From assembly GCF_002008365.1 (NCBI RefSeq), contig NZ_MRDL01000022.1, positions 124,001-188,000 on the forward strand: DNA of 64,000 bases, in the 5' to 3' direction. Positions 17,379 through 27,463 of this stretch are shown piece after piece. The position numbers and the translations under genes were made by a program. Positions within the stretch are counted from its first letter, which is position 1. Each line of letters opens with the position of its first letter. Under the pieces are notes generated by a model, which ran no database searches, had not been told where the DNA came from, and saw only the letters and a list, made by a program, of their open reading frames with translations. This DNA comes from Rhizobium leguminosarum bv. viciae USDA 2370 (GTDB taxonomy: Bacteria > Pseudomonadota > Alphaproteobacteria > Rhizobiales > Rhizobiaceae).

Positions 17379-18104
17379 TCAGATGTCAAAGGCGCTTGGA
17401 AGCACCACGATATCGCGGATGGTGACGTTGCGCGGACGGGTCAGCATGAAAATGATCGCGTCGGCGACTTCCTTGGGCTCGATCAGGGCGCCGGCCTCCT
17501 TGGCCTTGCGAAGATTTTCCTCCGGCCAATCCGCAAGCAAAGCGCTGATCACCGGCCCCGGAGAAACCGACCCCACACGAATGCCGCTTTTCAGAAGCTG
17601 GCGTCGCATCGTCTGGACGAAGCACGTCATCGCCCACTTCGATGACGAATAGACCGGTTCCCATGGAATCGCCGAATGTCCAGCGACCGAGCTGGTGACG
17701 ACAATGTCGCCCGTGCCACGTTCGATCATGTGCGGAATGACGTTTCGAACGTTCTTGATGACGACGTTGACGTTGAGATTGAGCATCCGATCGATGGTAT
17801 CGAGGTCGGTTTCCACCAGGTCACCGCCGATATAGGTGCCTGCATTGGCATGCAGGATGTCGAGTTTGCCGGTCTTGGACAGAATGCCCTCGAGTAATCC
17901 CGCACACTCGCCCGGATCCAGCAAGTTGATCTTGAGCGGAATAGCGCGCTCGCCAAGCCGGTCGCAAACTCTCTCAAGGGCCTTCTCATCGCGGTCCACC
18001 AGCACGACCGTCGCGCCAGCGGCGAGCATTGCCTCCGTCGAAGCGAGTCCTATTCCGGATGCTGCGCCCGTGACCGCCGCGATCTTCCCATTCAATTCCG
18101 TCAT
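17379..18104 (-). CDS. short-chain dehydrogenase (ribitol dehydrogenase-like)
   Basis: A 241-residue SDR with TGAASGIG (12-19), NAG at 87-89, catalytic S138/S139, Y152 and K156, and D37 suggesting NAD. It resembles ribitol 2-dehydrogenase-type enzymes. Start 18104 has GGAGGAG upstream; the open frame extends to 18302 inside the preceding gene but without a ribosome site. Substrate probably a polyol related to galactitol or altritol. Confidence 0.88.
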   Translation of the reverse strand: MTELNGKIAAVTGAASGIGLASTEAMLAAGATVVLVDRDEKALERVCDRLGERAIPLKINLLDPGECAGLLEGILSKTGKLDILHANAGTYIGGDLVETDLDTIDRMLNLNVNVVIKNVRNVIPHMIERGTGDIVVTSSVAGHSAIPWEPVYSSSKWAMTCFVQTMRRQLLKSGIRVGSVSPGPVISALLADWPEENLRKAKEAGALIEPKEVADAIIFMLTRPRNVTIRDIVVLPSAFDI

Positions 18105-18133
18105 CGATTTCTCCTCCTGCTTGATCCTGATTG

Positions 18134-19411
18134 TCAATTCTTCCCGACGCCGCAGGCGGCGTGATAGTCCGAGAGACTCTTCGTCACTCTCCAGATCAAA
18201 ACCTGTTCCGGATCGAGCGGCGCATCTGCGAAATCCTGCGCGGCCGGCATATGCTGCCAAAGCAATGGCAGCGGTACGGATTGGCCTCGAAGGGCCTCGC
18301 ATAGCCGCCGGACGGCCTCTTGTGCTTCAGCTGACGCCCAATAATAGCGGATGCGGTCAGACAGCGAATAGTGCCGCAGCCAGCGCATCTCGGCGTTCGT
18401 CCCGTGGTAGTGGCGGCTCCAATTGCCTGGCTGATCGAGCATCAGCGCTTCCATCGCCGCATAGAGCGGACGCTGGCCATAATCGGGCAAGAGGTCCGAC
18501 GCGATCGCATCCAGCGCATAGAGCGCCTCGCGCAGGACGAAGGTCAGCTCGGGACCGACCTTGAGAAGGGGAAACCCGTCCTCCACCAGCGCGGTCAACG
18601 GCCGTGTCCCCTGATAATCCGTCGAGTGAGCCTCGAAGACGAATTGCGGCTCGTCGGTCAGCACCGATTTCAGCGCGTCTATCTTGCTGCGATCATAAAG
18701 GATGACATTGTGATTGCCGAACTCGACGCCCGGCTGAACGACCAGCCCGATGGCCCGTCCAAACGCTTGCCCGAGTCCTGCCTCCGCAAAGATCCGGCGG
18801 TGGACTTCGATCGTCTTCAGCGCCGCTGCGGCGGCCGTCGGTTCGATTGATGTGAGGGCATGATCGGCCCCGCCAGGCGGCGGCACTTCGGTGCCGATGA
18901 CATAAACCGGCATTGCGCCGCCGCTCTTCTTCGCCGACGCCTCGGCGACCGCCGCCAGCCGGGCGGCACGATGGGCCGTGGTTTCGTCGTCGAGCGCCAC
19001 CGGCTCGTCCTTGCAGCCCATCGAAGCATCGAGGTGAATCTTGCGGAATCCGGCGTCGACATAGGCGGCAACCATCTTCTCGGCCTCGGCCATGGCCTCT
19101 TCCGCCGGGCGGTCGCGCCAAGGATTGGGGCCGAGGTGATCGCCGCCGAGAACGATAAGTTTTTCGGGGCACCCCTCCTCCGCCGCGATCTTCATCACCA
19201 GGGACGCGAAGTCGCTTGGCGTCATTCCGGTGTAGCCGCCGAGGTGATTGACCTGATTGCAGGTCGCTTCGATCAGGACGGTGCTCTCGTGTTGCCGCCC
19301 GTGTCGGAGTGCTGCTCGAAGCACGATCGGATGGGCGGAGCAGACGGAGGTCACACCTCTCGGGTGGCCTTCGCTCCTCAGCTTGGCCAGTTCGTTGAGA
19401 TGCACCTGCAT
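18134..19411 (-). CDS. GatZ/KbaZ-like D-tagatose 6-phosphate 4-epimerase
   Basis: A 425-residue member of the GatZ/KbaZ family. GGDHLGPNPW near residue 89 and the later GVEFGNHNVILYD are family landmarks. Formerly seen as a non-catalytic aldolase subunit, the Agrobacterium relative has been shown to epimerise D-tagatose 6-phosphate to D-fructose 6-phosphate. No GatY/KbaY aldolase is encoded nearby, which favours the epimerase role. Its start overlaps the kinase stop by one nt (TGATG). Confidence 0.88.
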   Translation of the reverse strand: MQVHLNELAKLRSEGHPRGVTSVCSAHPIVLRAALRHGRQHESTVLIEATCNQVNHLGGYTGMTPSDFASLVMKIAAEEGCPEKLIVLGGDHLGPNPWRDRPAEEAMAEAEKMVAAYVDAGFRKIHLDASMGCKDEPVALDDETTAHRAARLAAVAEASAKKSGGAMPVYVIGTEVPPPGGADHALTSIEPTAAAAALKTIEVHRRIFAEAGLGQAFGRAIGLVVQPGVEFGNHNVILYDRSKIDALKSVLTDEPQFVFEAHSTDYQGTRPLTALVEDGFPLLKVGPELTFVLREALYALDAIASDLLPDYGQRPLYAAMEALMLDQPGNWSRHYHGTNAEMRWLRHYSLSDRIRYYWASAEAQEAVRRLCEALRGQSVPLPLLWQHMPAAQDFADAPLDPEQVLIWRVTKSLSDYHAACGVGKN

Positions 19412-20388
19412 CACCGGCGCCTTTCCGTTGAAGCGATAAACGCATCGAGTTCTTGCTGAGTGCCGGCACCTTCCATCGGACCGAGGACCGTCACGTTGCG
19501 GGCGCCAGCGGCCGAGGCATAGGTAAGCGCTTCCTTCTGAGACATTCCGAGCCGCCGGCAGGTGAGATAGGCGCCGCCGAAGCAATCGCCGGCGCCCGTG
19601 GGGTCGACCTGCTGAACGACAAATGCCGGCGCGTCGATGCGGTCTCCCTCCCTGCCGAAATAGGTCGCGCCTTCGGCTCCGCGCTTCAGCACGACCTCCT
19701 TGACGCCAATCTCGAACAAGCGGCGGATCGCCCCTGCCTCGCCTTCGACACCTGCGGCACGCTCAAGCTCTTCTCCCGACGGCAGAAGCAGATCGGCGGC
19801 AGCGACAAGCTTGGAAAACCGGCGCTCGGTGTCCGCGTCCAGCTTCAATTCTTTGCGAATGTTCGGATCCACCGAGAGCGTTCCCCCGCGTGCCTTGACG
19901 ATGTCGACCGCCTTGTCGATCACCGCGCGCGCACTGGGAACCGACAGCGCCGAACCCATCACGTGAAGATGGCCGCTCCGATTGATGAGATCGGCGACCG
20001 CTTGAGACCAGTCGAAGCGCGCAGCTGCTGATGTGGCGATGTTGTAGACGAAATCCCGGGAGCCATCCTTGCGGTAGCGAACAAACGCGCTTCCTGTGGG
20101 ATAGTCCGGATCGATCGAGATCGTCGAAACATCGACGCCGTCACGTTTGAGGCGATCGGTATTGACACGACCGAAATCGTCATCGCCGACGGCGCCGACC
20201 ATGGCGGCCTTGCCGCCCAGGCGGCCGCACTGCGAGATGAAGATCGCCGGCGCCCCGCTCGCGAACGGACCGACGAGCGGCTGGGCTTCGAGAAAACCGT
20301 CTCCCACCGTCGTGGCGACGATCTCGACGAGGATCTCTCCTACGCAAACCGTGGGACCAAGCTGGTCCGGAGCCAGTACTGAAGTCAT
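19411..20388 (-). CDS. PfkB family kinase, D-tagatose kinase-like
   Basis: A 325-residue ribokinase-fold kinase. The sugar-binding region is near residue 55 (CGRLGGKAAMVGAVGDDDFG), and DPTGAGDCFGGA contains catalytic D268. With the GatZ-like protein next to it, the pair matches the Agrobacterium route D-tagatose to D-tagatose 6-phosphate to D-fructose 6-phosphate. ATG at 20388 with AGGATT upstream is preferred over the TTG at 20394. Confidence 0.85.
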   Translation of the reverse strand: MTSVLAPDQLGPTVCVGEILVEIVATTVGDGFLEAQPLVGPFASGAPAIFISQCGRLGGKAAMVGAVGDDDFGRVNTDRLKRDGVDVSTISIDPDYPTGSAFVRYRKDGSRDFVYNIATSAAARFDWSQAVADLINRSGHLHVMGSALSVPSARAVIDKAVDIVKARGGTLSVDPNIRKELKLDADTERRFSKLVAAADLLLPSGEELERAAGVEGEAGAIRRLFEIGVKEVVLKRGAEGATYFGREGDRIDAPAFVVQQVDPTGAGDCFGGAYLTCRRLGMSQKEALTYASAAGARNVTVLGPMEGAGTQQELDAFIASTERRR

Positions 20389-20418
20389 TTGCAATCCTGC
20401 TTTCGATCGTTCTTGTCG

Positions 20419-21633
20419 TCAACTCGTCGCCGATTGGACCGGCGCGCCATCCTCGCTGCCGAACTCCTCGCTCTCCAATGACAGAAAGCGCTGGTGCAAC
20501 ATGCATGCCGCCCCGAAGGCGGAACCGAACTCCGCATCATCGTCCACGACGATCTCAGGCGTGGGGAAAGGTATATTCTGGCCCTCCGACATGTGGACCG
20601 CCACGCGGGCGGCGACCATCGGGTAGAGGGATGCGACGGAGCCACCCAGCACGATCCTGTCGGGGTCGAGCAGACGACAGGCCTGCAGCAATGCATATGC
20701 GAGATGGCGCGACCAGGTTTCGGCTATATTGACCGCAGCCGGGACACGGTCACGAACGCCGCCGAGGAATTCCTGCAGATCCGCGTGCTTACGGCCAACA
20801 GCCTCACGATACTGCCGGATGAGCACCTCGCGACCGATCAGCTGTTCAAACTTCTGCCCGCCGCTTCCCGGCACCAGAGTGTGGCCGATCTCTCCCGCCA
20901 GACCGTGGCCGCCCCTGAACAACTTGCCATCGATCATGATGCCGCCGCCGACGCCCGTCTCCATCAGCAGGAACAGGGTCACGCCTGCGGCACCGTGACG
21001 ATAGCTGTCACCGATCGCAAAGGCGTTGGCGTCGTTTTCGACCGCGATCGGAACGGCCGCCGGGAAGGCGGACCGCCCGATCTCCTTCAACGACACGTCT
21101 CGCCAGCCGATGATGGGGGCAAGCGTGACAATTCCGTCCGGCCGAATGTGGGCCGGCGCCGAAATGCCCAGACCCTTGCACCGTCCGATCATCCCTTTCG
21201 CCATCGCGCCGACAATCAGCTCAACGCCCTGCGATACGGCCTCCTCCACCGTCGAAGACGGTGTGTCGAACGCTATTTTCCGACATGCCCGGACGTCGGC
21301 AGAGAGATCGACAACTGCAGCCGATATATGTTCGACGCCAATCTCGATTCCGACGAAGAATGCGGCATCGGGGACCAGTTCGAGCATGATGCCCGGACGA
21401 CCGGCGCGGGAATGCTCCAGGCGCTGCTTGCCGCTCTCGTCCGACTCCTGAACGAACCCGCCTTCCGTCAGTTCGGCGACGATCTCTCCCGAAGATGAGC
21501 GATTCATCCCGAGCTTCCGGGCGAGATCCGCCCGGCTGAGGCTTCGGTGGGCGTAGATCGTCTGCAAGGCGGCGACGATATTGTTCTGTCGGATCCTGCG
21601 CGGCGAACTTCCGATGGAGACGGTGTCGTTCAT
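20419..21633 (-). CDS. ROK family transcriptional repressor (NagC/XylR type)
   Basis: A 404-residue protein: an N-terminal winged helix (about residues 14-62, with LARKLGMNRSSSGEIVAEL) fused to a ROK sugar-kinase-like domain. The usual ROK zinc motif CxCGxxGCxE is replaced by the cysteine-free VPGSGGQKFEQ after GEIGH, so zinc binding is probably lost. It sits within the tagatose operon and is the best candidate regulator of both that operon and the divergent ABC transporter. The effector is likely the sugar. Confidence 0.88.
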   Translation of the reverse strand: MNDTVSIGSSPRRIRQNNIVAALQTIYAHRSLSRADLARKLGMNRSSSGEIVAELTEGGFVQESDESGKQRLEHSRAGRPGIMLELVPDAAFFVGIEIGVEHISAAVVDLSADVRACRKIAFDTPSSTVEEAVSQGVELIVGAMAKGMIGRCKGLGISAPAHIRPDGIVTLAPIIGWRDVSLKEIGRSAFPAAVPIAVENDANAFAIGDSYRHGAAGVTLFLLMETGVGGGIMIDGKLFRGGHGLAGEIGHTLVPGSGGQKFEQLIGREVLIRQYREAVGRKHADLQEFLGGVRDRVPAAVNIAETWSRHLAYALLQACRLLDPDRIVLGGSVASLYPMVAARVAVHMSEGQNIPFPTPEIVVDDDAEFGSAFGAACMLHQRFLSLESEEFGSEDGAPVQSATS

Positions 21634-21695
21634 ATTTCAATTCCCTTCAGTCGGCCCAACCCTTACACGACTGGAACAGGCTGTCAGAAGGATAA

Positions 21696-22580
21696 TTAGG
21701 GCCGCGCGTTTGTGGCGCGGCGACGCTTGGCCTCGTCATATTTCAGCTCGATGTAGCGCTTCGCGTGCGCGGCAAGCGGATCATTATCCTCCCAGGTGTC
21801 GCGCCAGATCGCGCAGGCGAGTGACAGGCCTTCGTCGACGACCGTCGTCGAGAAGCTCTCGAACACGATGTCGCGCTTGTAGTCGATGTCGAGCAGGGCG
21901 TCGAAGATCAGATCGAAGTTGATGACGCCGTCGCCGAGATAGCCGCGATTGCTCTCGCCGATGTGGAAGTAGCCGATCTTGTCGCCGGCCAGACGGATCG
22001 CGGCGGCCGGATTGGCTTCCTCAATGTTCATATGGAACGTGTCGAGGTGGAGACGGACATGCTCCGATCCGGTCTCGGCGATGAACTTCAACCCCTGCGC
22101 CGCGGTATTCAGCAGGTTCGTCTCGAACCGGTTGACAACCTCCAGCACGAGGTCGACGTTCGCCTGCCTGGCGACTTCGCCGGTCGCGGCGATCGCAGCG
22201 ACGCTGTTGTCCCAGCCCTTCTTCGTCGGCTGGCGATTGTACTTGGTGTGCGCGGAATAAAGAATCCCGCCGAGCTTGTTGCCGCCGATATCACGGACCG
22301 CACGAACGGCGTCGGCCAGTGTCTGCTTGCCAGCGGATACCGCAGACATGTCCTCGCTCGATACGTCCTTGTCGAGCGGCAGGCCCATCGTCACGCCAAT
22401 CTCGACGTCAAGCGACTGCGCAAGCTTTGCCAGTCTATCGAGGTTGAATTTCTCGGGGCGCAGATAGGCAAATTCGATGGTGCGATATCCGTGTTCAGCC
22501 GTTTTGTTGAGGGCCATCTCCAGCCCTTCCTGCGTTTGGCCGCCTGTCCATACAAATGAATGGATACCCAATCGACGCAT
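21696..22580 (-). CDS. D-tagatose/L-tagatose 3-epimerase-like protein
   Basis: A 294-residue AP-endonuclease-2-fold sugar epimerase. The four metal ligands of the DTE/DPE family are visible in order: Glu in LVLEVVNRFE, Asp in HLDTFHMN, His in YFHIGESNRG, and Glu in IVFESF. It would interconvert ketohexoses at C3, such as tagatose and sorbose. Start 22580 is preceded by GGAGG; an upstream extension is AT-rich leader. First gene of the minus-strand operon. Confidence 0.88.
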   Translation of the reverse strand: MRRLGIHSFVWTGGQTQEGLEMALNKTAEHGYRTIEFAYLRPEKFNLDRLAKLAQSLDVEIGVTMGLPLDKDVSSEDMSAVSAGKQTLADAVRAVRDIGGNKLGGILYSAHTKYNRQPTKKGWDNSVAAIAATGEVARQANVDLVLEVVNRFETNLLNTAAQGLKFIAETGSEHVRLHLDTFHMNIEEANPAAAIRLAGDKIGYFHIGESNRGYLGDGVINFDLIFDALLDIDYKRDIVFESFSTTVVDEGLSLACAIWRDTWEDNDPLAAHAKRYIELKYDEAKRRRATNARP

Positions 22581-22877
22581 AGCCTTTTCCTCCAAAAAAT
22601 GCCCTTGGCTGCGCACAGTGCTATGCCATTTAGTTTGGCAAGACAACAAATAATTTTGGATGCGATTTTTTTGCTGCTTTGCAAAATTACCTTGCAATGC
22701 AATATTTTATCCTTCTCACCATTGCATTCCGCTCTCTGCCAGAAATTAGTTTCTGCAAAAATCAATGGGATAGATCCGTGATTTGCATGTTTAGACAACA
22801 AATGTTGCGCTGGCAGTTTTTTTGGCCTACACAAAAGACCGGCGAAATGATCTCGCTGCACTTTGGGAGGATTGAAA
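22581..22877. promoter_or_regulatory. divergent promoter region with repeated AGACAACAAAT
   Basis: An AT-rich 297-bp region between the epimerase and the ABC binding protein. The 11-mer AGACAACAAAT occurs twice on the plus strand, at 22641-22651 (61 bp before the epimerase start) and 22793-22803 (75 bp before the binding-protein start). The second copy also forms CAACA-AA-TGTTG. One copy near each divergent promoter suggests sites for the ROK repressor. Confidence 0.45.
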
Positions 22878-24311
22878 ATGAACTATGCTTTGAAGGCTAG
22901 CGCGCTTGCGCTGACGCTCAGCCTCGCCACTGCCGCTTCGCCGGCCTGGGCTGACTTCTGGTCCGACGCTGGAGCCAAATTCAAGGGCGTGACACTGCAC
23001 GGCGTCACCGAGAGCACCCCGCCATCGAACTACATCAGGAACGTGCTCGCTCCGGAATTCGAAAAGAAGACCGGCATCAAGGTCGACATCGAGACGACAT
23101 CCTGGGATCAGATGTACGACAAGGCCATCAAGGACATGGAAGCCAAGACCGGCATCTATGACATGGTCTACATCGAGCAGGACATCATCTATTCCTATCT
23201 GGCCAGGAATTTCCTCGTCGACATCACGAAGACGCTGAAAGACCAGCCGGATCTGAAGGCGCCGACCTACGACGATGCGAACTTCACCAGCTTTGCCAAC
23301 TACTTCAAGGACGCGAGCGGCGATCTGTTCGGCGTTCCGATGGAAGCCTTCCTGAAGACGTATCTCTATCGCAAGGACCTCTTCGACGATCCGAAGATCA
23401 AGGAAGCCTTCAAGAAGGAAACCGGCAAGGACTTGAAGCCGGCGACCACACACGCGGAATACACCGAGATCGCCGACTTCTTCACGAAGTACGGCAAGGA
23501 CAATGGCATGGAGCTCTGGGGCACGACCGCTCAGGCACATACAGGCCATGCGGCGTCCTGGTATGAATTCTTCGAGTCCATCGTGCCGACCTTCGGCGTC
23601 TACAATTGGGGCATCGACGCCAAGAACAACTATGCCGCGACGGTCGAACATGGCGGCGCGATGAACAGCGACAAGGCGAAGGCGGCGTTGAAGTATTGGC
23701 TGCACCTGCGCGACATCGCTCCTCCGGAATCGACGCAGTCAACCTGGACGGAAACCGCAACGACCTTCGCCGCCGGCCGTGTCGCCCAGGGGCTGATCTA
23801 CGGTGAGAACGCCGCGTGGATCGCAAGCGATCCAGCGCAGTCGAAGGTGGTCGGTCAGGTCGGATTCGCTCTTCCGCCGCTCGAGCCGGGCGTGCTGGAC
23901 GACGCGAAAGCCGGAAAGGGCTATATCGGCTACTATGATGGCGGTGCTTTCGGCGTGCCGGTTACGTCCAAGAACAAGGAAGCGTCGCTGCTCTTCCTCG
24001 AATTCATCGGTCAGAACGAAGTGCAGCCCGATTGGGCCATCGCCGCACCGCGCATCACCAACACGGCGACATTCGATGATCCAAAAGTGAAGGAAATGGA
24101 CGTCAAGCTCGGCGGCTTCTACACGATGCTGAAGGACGAGGGCAAGCTCTTCGCCGGCGCTCCTCCCTACCCCTTCCACGCGCAGGTGCGTGAAGCGACC
24201 GCTCCCATCTTCTACGACATCCTGACCGGCAAGATCGCTCCCGATGAAGGCCTCGACCAGATGGCGGCCAAGGCCGAAGAGGAGCTCACCTCGCTCGGCT
24301 ATCGCAAATAA
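22878..24311 (+). CDS. sugar/polyol ABC transporter substrate-binding protein
   Basis: A 477-residue extracellular binding protein (family 1, maltose/polyol type). Signal peptide: MNYALK, then a hydrophobic stretch ending SPAWA|D near residue 26. Start 22878 is preceded by GGGAGG. A strong hairpin separates it from the permease genes, as is common where the binding protein is made in excess. Genomic partners point to galactitol, altritol or a related polyol as ligand. Confidence 0.9.
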   Translation: MNYALKASALALTLSLATAASPAWADFWSDAGAKFKGVTLHGVTESTPPSNYIRNVLAPEFEKKTGIKVDIETTSWDQMYDKAIKDMEAKTGIYDMVYIEQDIIYSYLARNFLVDITKTLKDQPDLKAPTYDDANFTSFANYFKDASGDLFGVPMEAFLKTYLYRKDLFDDPKIKEAFKKETGKDLKPATTHAEYTEIADFFTKYGKDNGMELWGTTAQAHTGHAASWYEFFESIVPTFGVYNWGIDAKNNYAATVEHGGAMNSDKAKAALKYWLHLRDIAPPESTQSTWTETATTFAAGRVAQGLIYGENAAWIASDPAQSKVVGQVGFALPPLEPGVLDDAKAGKGYIGYYDGGAFGVPVTSKNKEASLLFLEFIGQNEVQPDWAIAAPRITNTATFDDPKVKEMDVKLGGFYTMLKDEGKLFAGAPPYPFHAQVREATAPIFYDILTGKIAPDEGLDQMAAKAEEELTSLGYRK

Positions 24312-24326
24312 AATATCCTCCCCAAC

Positions 24327-24352
24327 TGACGGGTCGTTCCGACGACCCGTCA
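24327..24352 (+). terminator. strong intra-operon hairpin after binding protein gene
   Basis: An 11-bp perfect stem, TGACGGGTCGT (24327-24337) with ACGACCCGTCA (24342-24352), closes a TCCG tetraloop and is followed by the short T-rich TCTTTC. Placed between the binding protein and permease genes, it likely gives partial termination or protects the upstream mRNA. Confidence 0.65.
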
Positions 24353-24407
24353 TCTTTCGCTCCCTGATGGAGCGGACGTCCACACAGCGTTCAATGGGGG
24401 ATAGGCG

Positions 24408-25283
24408 ATGCATTCGCAGAAGCTCGGGTGGCTGTTGCTGTCACCGACCATAGTGATCCTCGGACTGTTCGGGATCTTTCCTTTCATCTACGTCCTCTGG
24501 GTCTCTTTCCATTCATGGAACCCGTTCGCGGCCAATCCGGGCATGATCTTCAACTGGGCTGAGAACTATCGGCGGCTCGTCTTCGACCCGCAGTTCCTGG
24601 CATCGCTCGGTATAACCCTGGCATTCGTCTTCTTCGCGGTCGTGTCGGAGCTGGTCCTCGGCTACATCCTCGCCCAGGCGCTGCTCAAGGACTTTCCCGG
24701 AAAAGCGGTGTTTCGCACGATCCATACTCTGCCCCTGATCATGGCCCCCATCATCGTCGGCTCAGTCTGGAAGCTGATGACCACCCCGTCCATCGGCATC
24801 ATTCCCTATCTCCTCAGGAGCTGGTTCGGGTACGATCTGAATATCGGCCAGAGCGCCGTCGCGGCCTTCACCGTCACTGTCATCATGGACATCTGGCACT
24901 GGACGCCGCTCGTCACCCTCTCGCTGATCGCCGCACTCGTCTCGCTTCCATCAGACCCGTTCGAGCAGGCGCAGATCGACGGCGCCGGCAAGAGCCAGAT
25001 CTTCTGGCACATCACGCTCCCCTTGATCCGCCCGGCCATGCTGGCCACTGTGTTCATCAGGCTCATGGACGCGCTGCGCACCGTCGACGAAGTCCTGATG
25101 CTGACCGGAGGCGGCCCGGGCTCATCGACGCGCTACATCGGCGTCCATATCTTCAGGGAAGTTTTTCCCAAGACGAATTACGGCTACGGTTCGGCGATCT
25201 CCGTCATCGTCCTCTACCTCACCATCGTCGTCTGCTGGCTGCTCTATGTCGGCTTGATTGCGCCCCGCGTGAAGAGAGGTTGA
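24408..25283 (+). CDS. sugar ABC transporter permease 1
   Basis: A 291-residue inner membrane permease with about six hydrophobic segments, the first near residues 8-31. The cytoplasmic EAA-type loop is EQAQIDGAGKSQIFWHITLP near residue 185. MalF/UgpA-type subunit, pairing with the permease encoded 5 nt downstream. Confidence 0.92.
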   Translation: MHSQKLGWLLLSPTIVILGLFGIFPFIYVLWVSFHSWNPFAANPGMIFNWAENYRRLVFDPQFLASLGITLAFVFFAVVSELVLGYILAQALLKDFPGKAVFRTIHTLPLIMAPIIVGSVWKLMTTPSIGIIPYLLRSWFGYDLNIGQSAVAAFTVTVIMDIWHWTPLVTLSLIAALVSLPSDPFEQAQIDGAGKSQIFWHITLPLIRPAMLATVFIRLMDALRTVDEVLMLTGGGPGSSTRYIGVHIFREVFPKTNYGYGSAISVIVLYLTIVVCWLLYVGLIAPRVKRG

Positions 25284-25287
25284 AGCG

Positions 25288-26124
25288 ATGAAGACCAAAA
25301 AACCCTGGCTTCCGGTCCTCCTGTGGACCTTGATAAGCTTCGTGACCCTTTTCCCGATCTATTGGCTCTTCGTCATATCGGTGAAACAGCCCTTCGACCT
25401 GTTCTCGACGCCCGATGTCATTCTCCGGAGCTTCTTCTGGAAGAATTACCAGGACGTGCTGACCAATCCGACCTTGCGCGGATACATGCTCAACTCGCTG
25501 ATCATTTCGTCAGGCAATGCGCTGCTCGTCACCACGCTCGGCTTCCTTGCCTGCTACGCCCTGACGCGCTTCGACCTCGCCGGCAAGGAAAGCATCTTCT
25601 TCTGGACGATCACCAACCGCATGGCGCCGCCGGCGGTCTTCCTCCTGCCGCTTTTCCTGCTGCTGACGCAGGTCTACAGGATCGGCGACTTCTCGCTCGC
25701 CGATTCCAAGCTGGGCATGATCTTGGTCTATTGCTCCTTCAACCTTCCTTTTGCCATCTGGACGCTGCGCCCGACCGTGGAAGGCATTCCGAAGGAATTG
25801 GACGAGGCGGCCTATATGGACGGCGCGAGCCCATGGACCGTCCTCTATGATATCATCTTTCCCTTGGCACGGCCCGGACTTGCGGTGACGCTGATCCTGA
25901 CCTGGGTTTTCGCGTGGAACGAATACCTGCTCGCGGCGACGCTCACCAACTTCCATGCGCGGACTCTGACCACCGGCTTGTCGGAATATGTGACGACGAC
26001 GGGAACGGCCTGGGGCATCATGGCCGCGATCTCAATGCTGACATTGGTTCCGGCGCTCATCGTCTTTTCGGTGGTCCAGCGTCACATCGTCGCCGGCCTG
26101 ACCTTCGGTGCCGTGAAAGGATGA
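25288..26124 (+). CDS. sugar ABC transporter permease 2
   Basis: A 278-residue MalG/UgpE-type permease with about six membrane segments. The EAA loop is DEAAYMDGASPWTVLYDIIFP (about residues 172-192), where the ATPase docks. It starts 5 nt after permease 1 and ends 4 nt before a small membrane protein gene. Confidence 0.92.
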   Translation: MKTKKPWLPVLLWTLISFVTLFPIYWLFVISVKQPFDLFSTPDVILRSFFWKNYQDVLTNPTLRGYMLNSLIISSGNALLVTTLGFLACYALTRFDLAGKESIFFWTITNRMAPPAVFLLPLFLLLTQVYRIGDFSLADSKLGMILVYCSFNLPFAIWTLRPTVEGIPKELDEAAYMDGASPWTVLYDIIFPLARPGLAVTLILTWVFAWNEYLLAATLTNFHARTLTTGLSEYVTTTGTAWGIMAAISMLTLVPALIVFSVVQRHIVAGLTFGAVKG

Positions 26125-26128
26125 AACG

Positions 26129-26335
26129 ATGACGTCTCAATCAGGAAATAACGAACCCAAGCCGGGGTTTCTGCCGATCGAAACGAACTGGTTCGACCGG
26201 CTCTTCATCTCGATCGTTGTCTGGGTCGCACTCTCCCTGTTCTGGATGCGGTTCATCGAGCCGTTCGGGCTTTCCGTATGGTTCGCGGCGGCGATCTCGG
26301 CAGTCCTTGGCGCCTACATCGTCTGGAAGGGGTGA
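26129..26335 (+). CDS. small two-TM protein of ABC transporter operon
   Basis: A 68-residue protein with a polar N-terminus (about residues 1-24) and two hydrophobic segments (about 27-42 and 50-66). Not recognised by name. Its tight spacing after permease 2 (4 nt) and before the ATPase suggests an accessory membrane subunit or assembly factor of this importer. Small membrane proteins in sugar-alcohol ABC operons are known, but I cannot assign a family. Confidence 0.7.
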   Translation: MTSQSGNNEPKPGFLPIETNWFDRLFISIVVWVALSLFWMRFIEPFGLSVWFAAAISAVLGAYIVWKG

Positions 26336-26339
26336 GCCG

Positions 26340-26378
26340 ATGAATTCCATCAACAACATCAAAGCCGTGCTGCTTTAG
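26340..26378 (+). CDS. possible 12-residue leader peptide before ATPase
   Basis: ATG at 26340 opens MNSINNIKAVLL followed by TAG, ending next to the GGAGG that serves the ATPase start. A purine-rich GGGGTGA precedes it. It may be translated and place ribosomes near the TTG-initiated ATPase gene, but the evidence is thin. Confidence 0.25.
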   Translation: MNSINNIKAVLL

Positions 26379-26390
26379 GGAGGAACGACA

Positions 26391-27452
26391 TTGGCAAACG
26401 TACAGGTTAGCGACGTCACCAAGAAATATGGCTCTCTTCAAGTCATGCACGGCGTCAGCGTCGACATCGAGGACGGCGAATTCGTCGTGCTGGTCGGTCC
26501 ATCCGGCTGCGGCAAATCCACCCTGCTCCGCATGATCGCAGGTCTTGAGACGGTCAGCAGCGGAGACATCCGGATCGGCGGCCGTGTCGTCACCGACGCT
26601 CCTCCAAAGGAGCGTGACATCGCGATGGTTTTCCAGAGCTACGCGCTCTATCCCCACAAGACGGTCGCCGAAAACATGGGCTTTCCGCTGAGGATGGCCA
26701 AGCGTCCGAAGGCGGAGATCGACGAGAAGGTCGGCAAGGCAGCCGAGATCCTCGACCTGACGCGTTATCTCGACCGCTATCCGAAGCAACTGTCGGGCGG
26801 ACAGCGTCAACGCGTGGCGATGGGTCGTGCCATCGTCCGAGATCCGAAGGTCTTCCTGTTCGACGAGCCATTGTCGAACCTGGACGCTAAACTCCGCGTC
26901 ACCATGCGTGTCGAGATCAAGGAGCTTCACCAGCGGCTGAAGACCACCACCGTCTACGTCACGCACGATCAGATCGAGGCCATGACGATGGCCAACAAGA
27001 TCGTGGTCATGCGCGACGGCAGGGTCGAGCAGATCGGCAAGCCTCTCGATCTCTACGACTTCCCGGTAAACCTCTTCGTTGCCGGCTTCATCGGCAGCCC
27101 ATCGATGAACTTCCTTCAGGGCCGCATCGCCACACGCGACGGCAGGAAGGTCGTCGTCACCGACCAGGGCATCACCCTTCCGATGGCAGACACAAATGCG
27201 GATGAGGGAAGAGCCGTTACCTACGGCATCCGACCGGAGCACATCACGATCGGCGATGAAGGCGTACCTGTGGAGGTGTCGGTGTTCGAGCCCACGGGTT
27301 CGGAGACATTGATCTTCGGCCGCACGGGAGGCGTGCCGATCGACGCGCTGATCCGCGAGCGCATCGAGGTAGATCCCGGACGGACAATGTACTTCCATAT
27401 CGATCCCCGGCGTGCACACATCTTCGATCGGGAAACAGGCCAGAGACTGTAG
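26391..27452 (+). CDS. sugar ABC transporter ATP-binding protein (UgpC/MalK type)
   Basis: A 353-residue ATPase. Walker A is GPSGCGKST (about residues 37-45), the signature LSGGQRQR is near 135, and Walker [12 protein letters not shown] is near 157. The C-terminal TOBE-type domain follows residue 240. The start is TTG at 26391, fixed by GGAGG 7 nt upstream and no in-frame ATG before the conserved N-terminus. It energises the two permeases encoded just upstream. Confidence 0.92.
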   Translation: MANVQVSDVTKKYGSLQVMHGVSVDIEDGEFVVLVGPSGCGKSTLLRMIAGLETVSSGDIRIGGRVVTDAPPKERDIAMVFQSYALYPHKTVAENMGFPLRMAKRPKAEIDEKVGKAAEILDLTRYLDRYPKQLSGGQRQRVAMGRAIVRDPKVFLFDEPLSNLDAKLRVTMRVEIKELHQRLKTTTVYVTHDQIEAMTMANKIVVMRDGRVEQIGKPLDLYDFPVNLFVAGFIGSPSMNFLQGRIATRDGRKVVVTDQGITLPMADTNADEGRAVTYGIRPEHITIGDEGVPVEVSVFEPTGSETLIFGRTGGVPIDALIRERIEVDPGRTMYFHIDPRRAHIFDRETGQRL

Positions 27453-27463
27453 GAGGACGGCCC

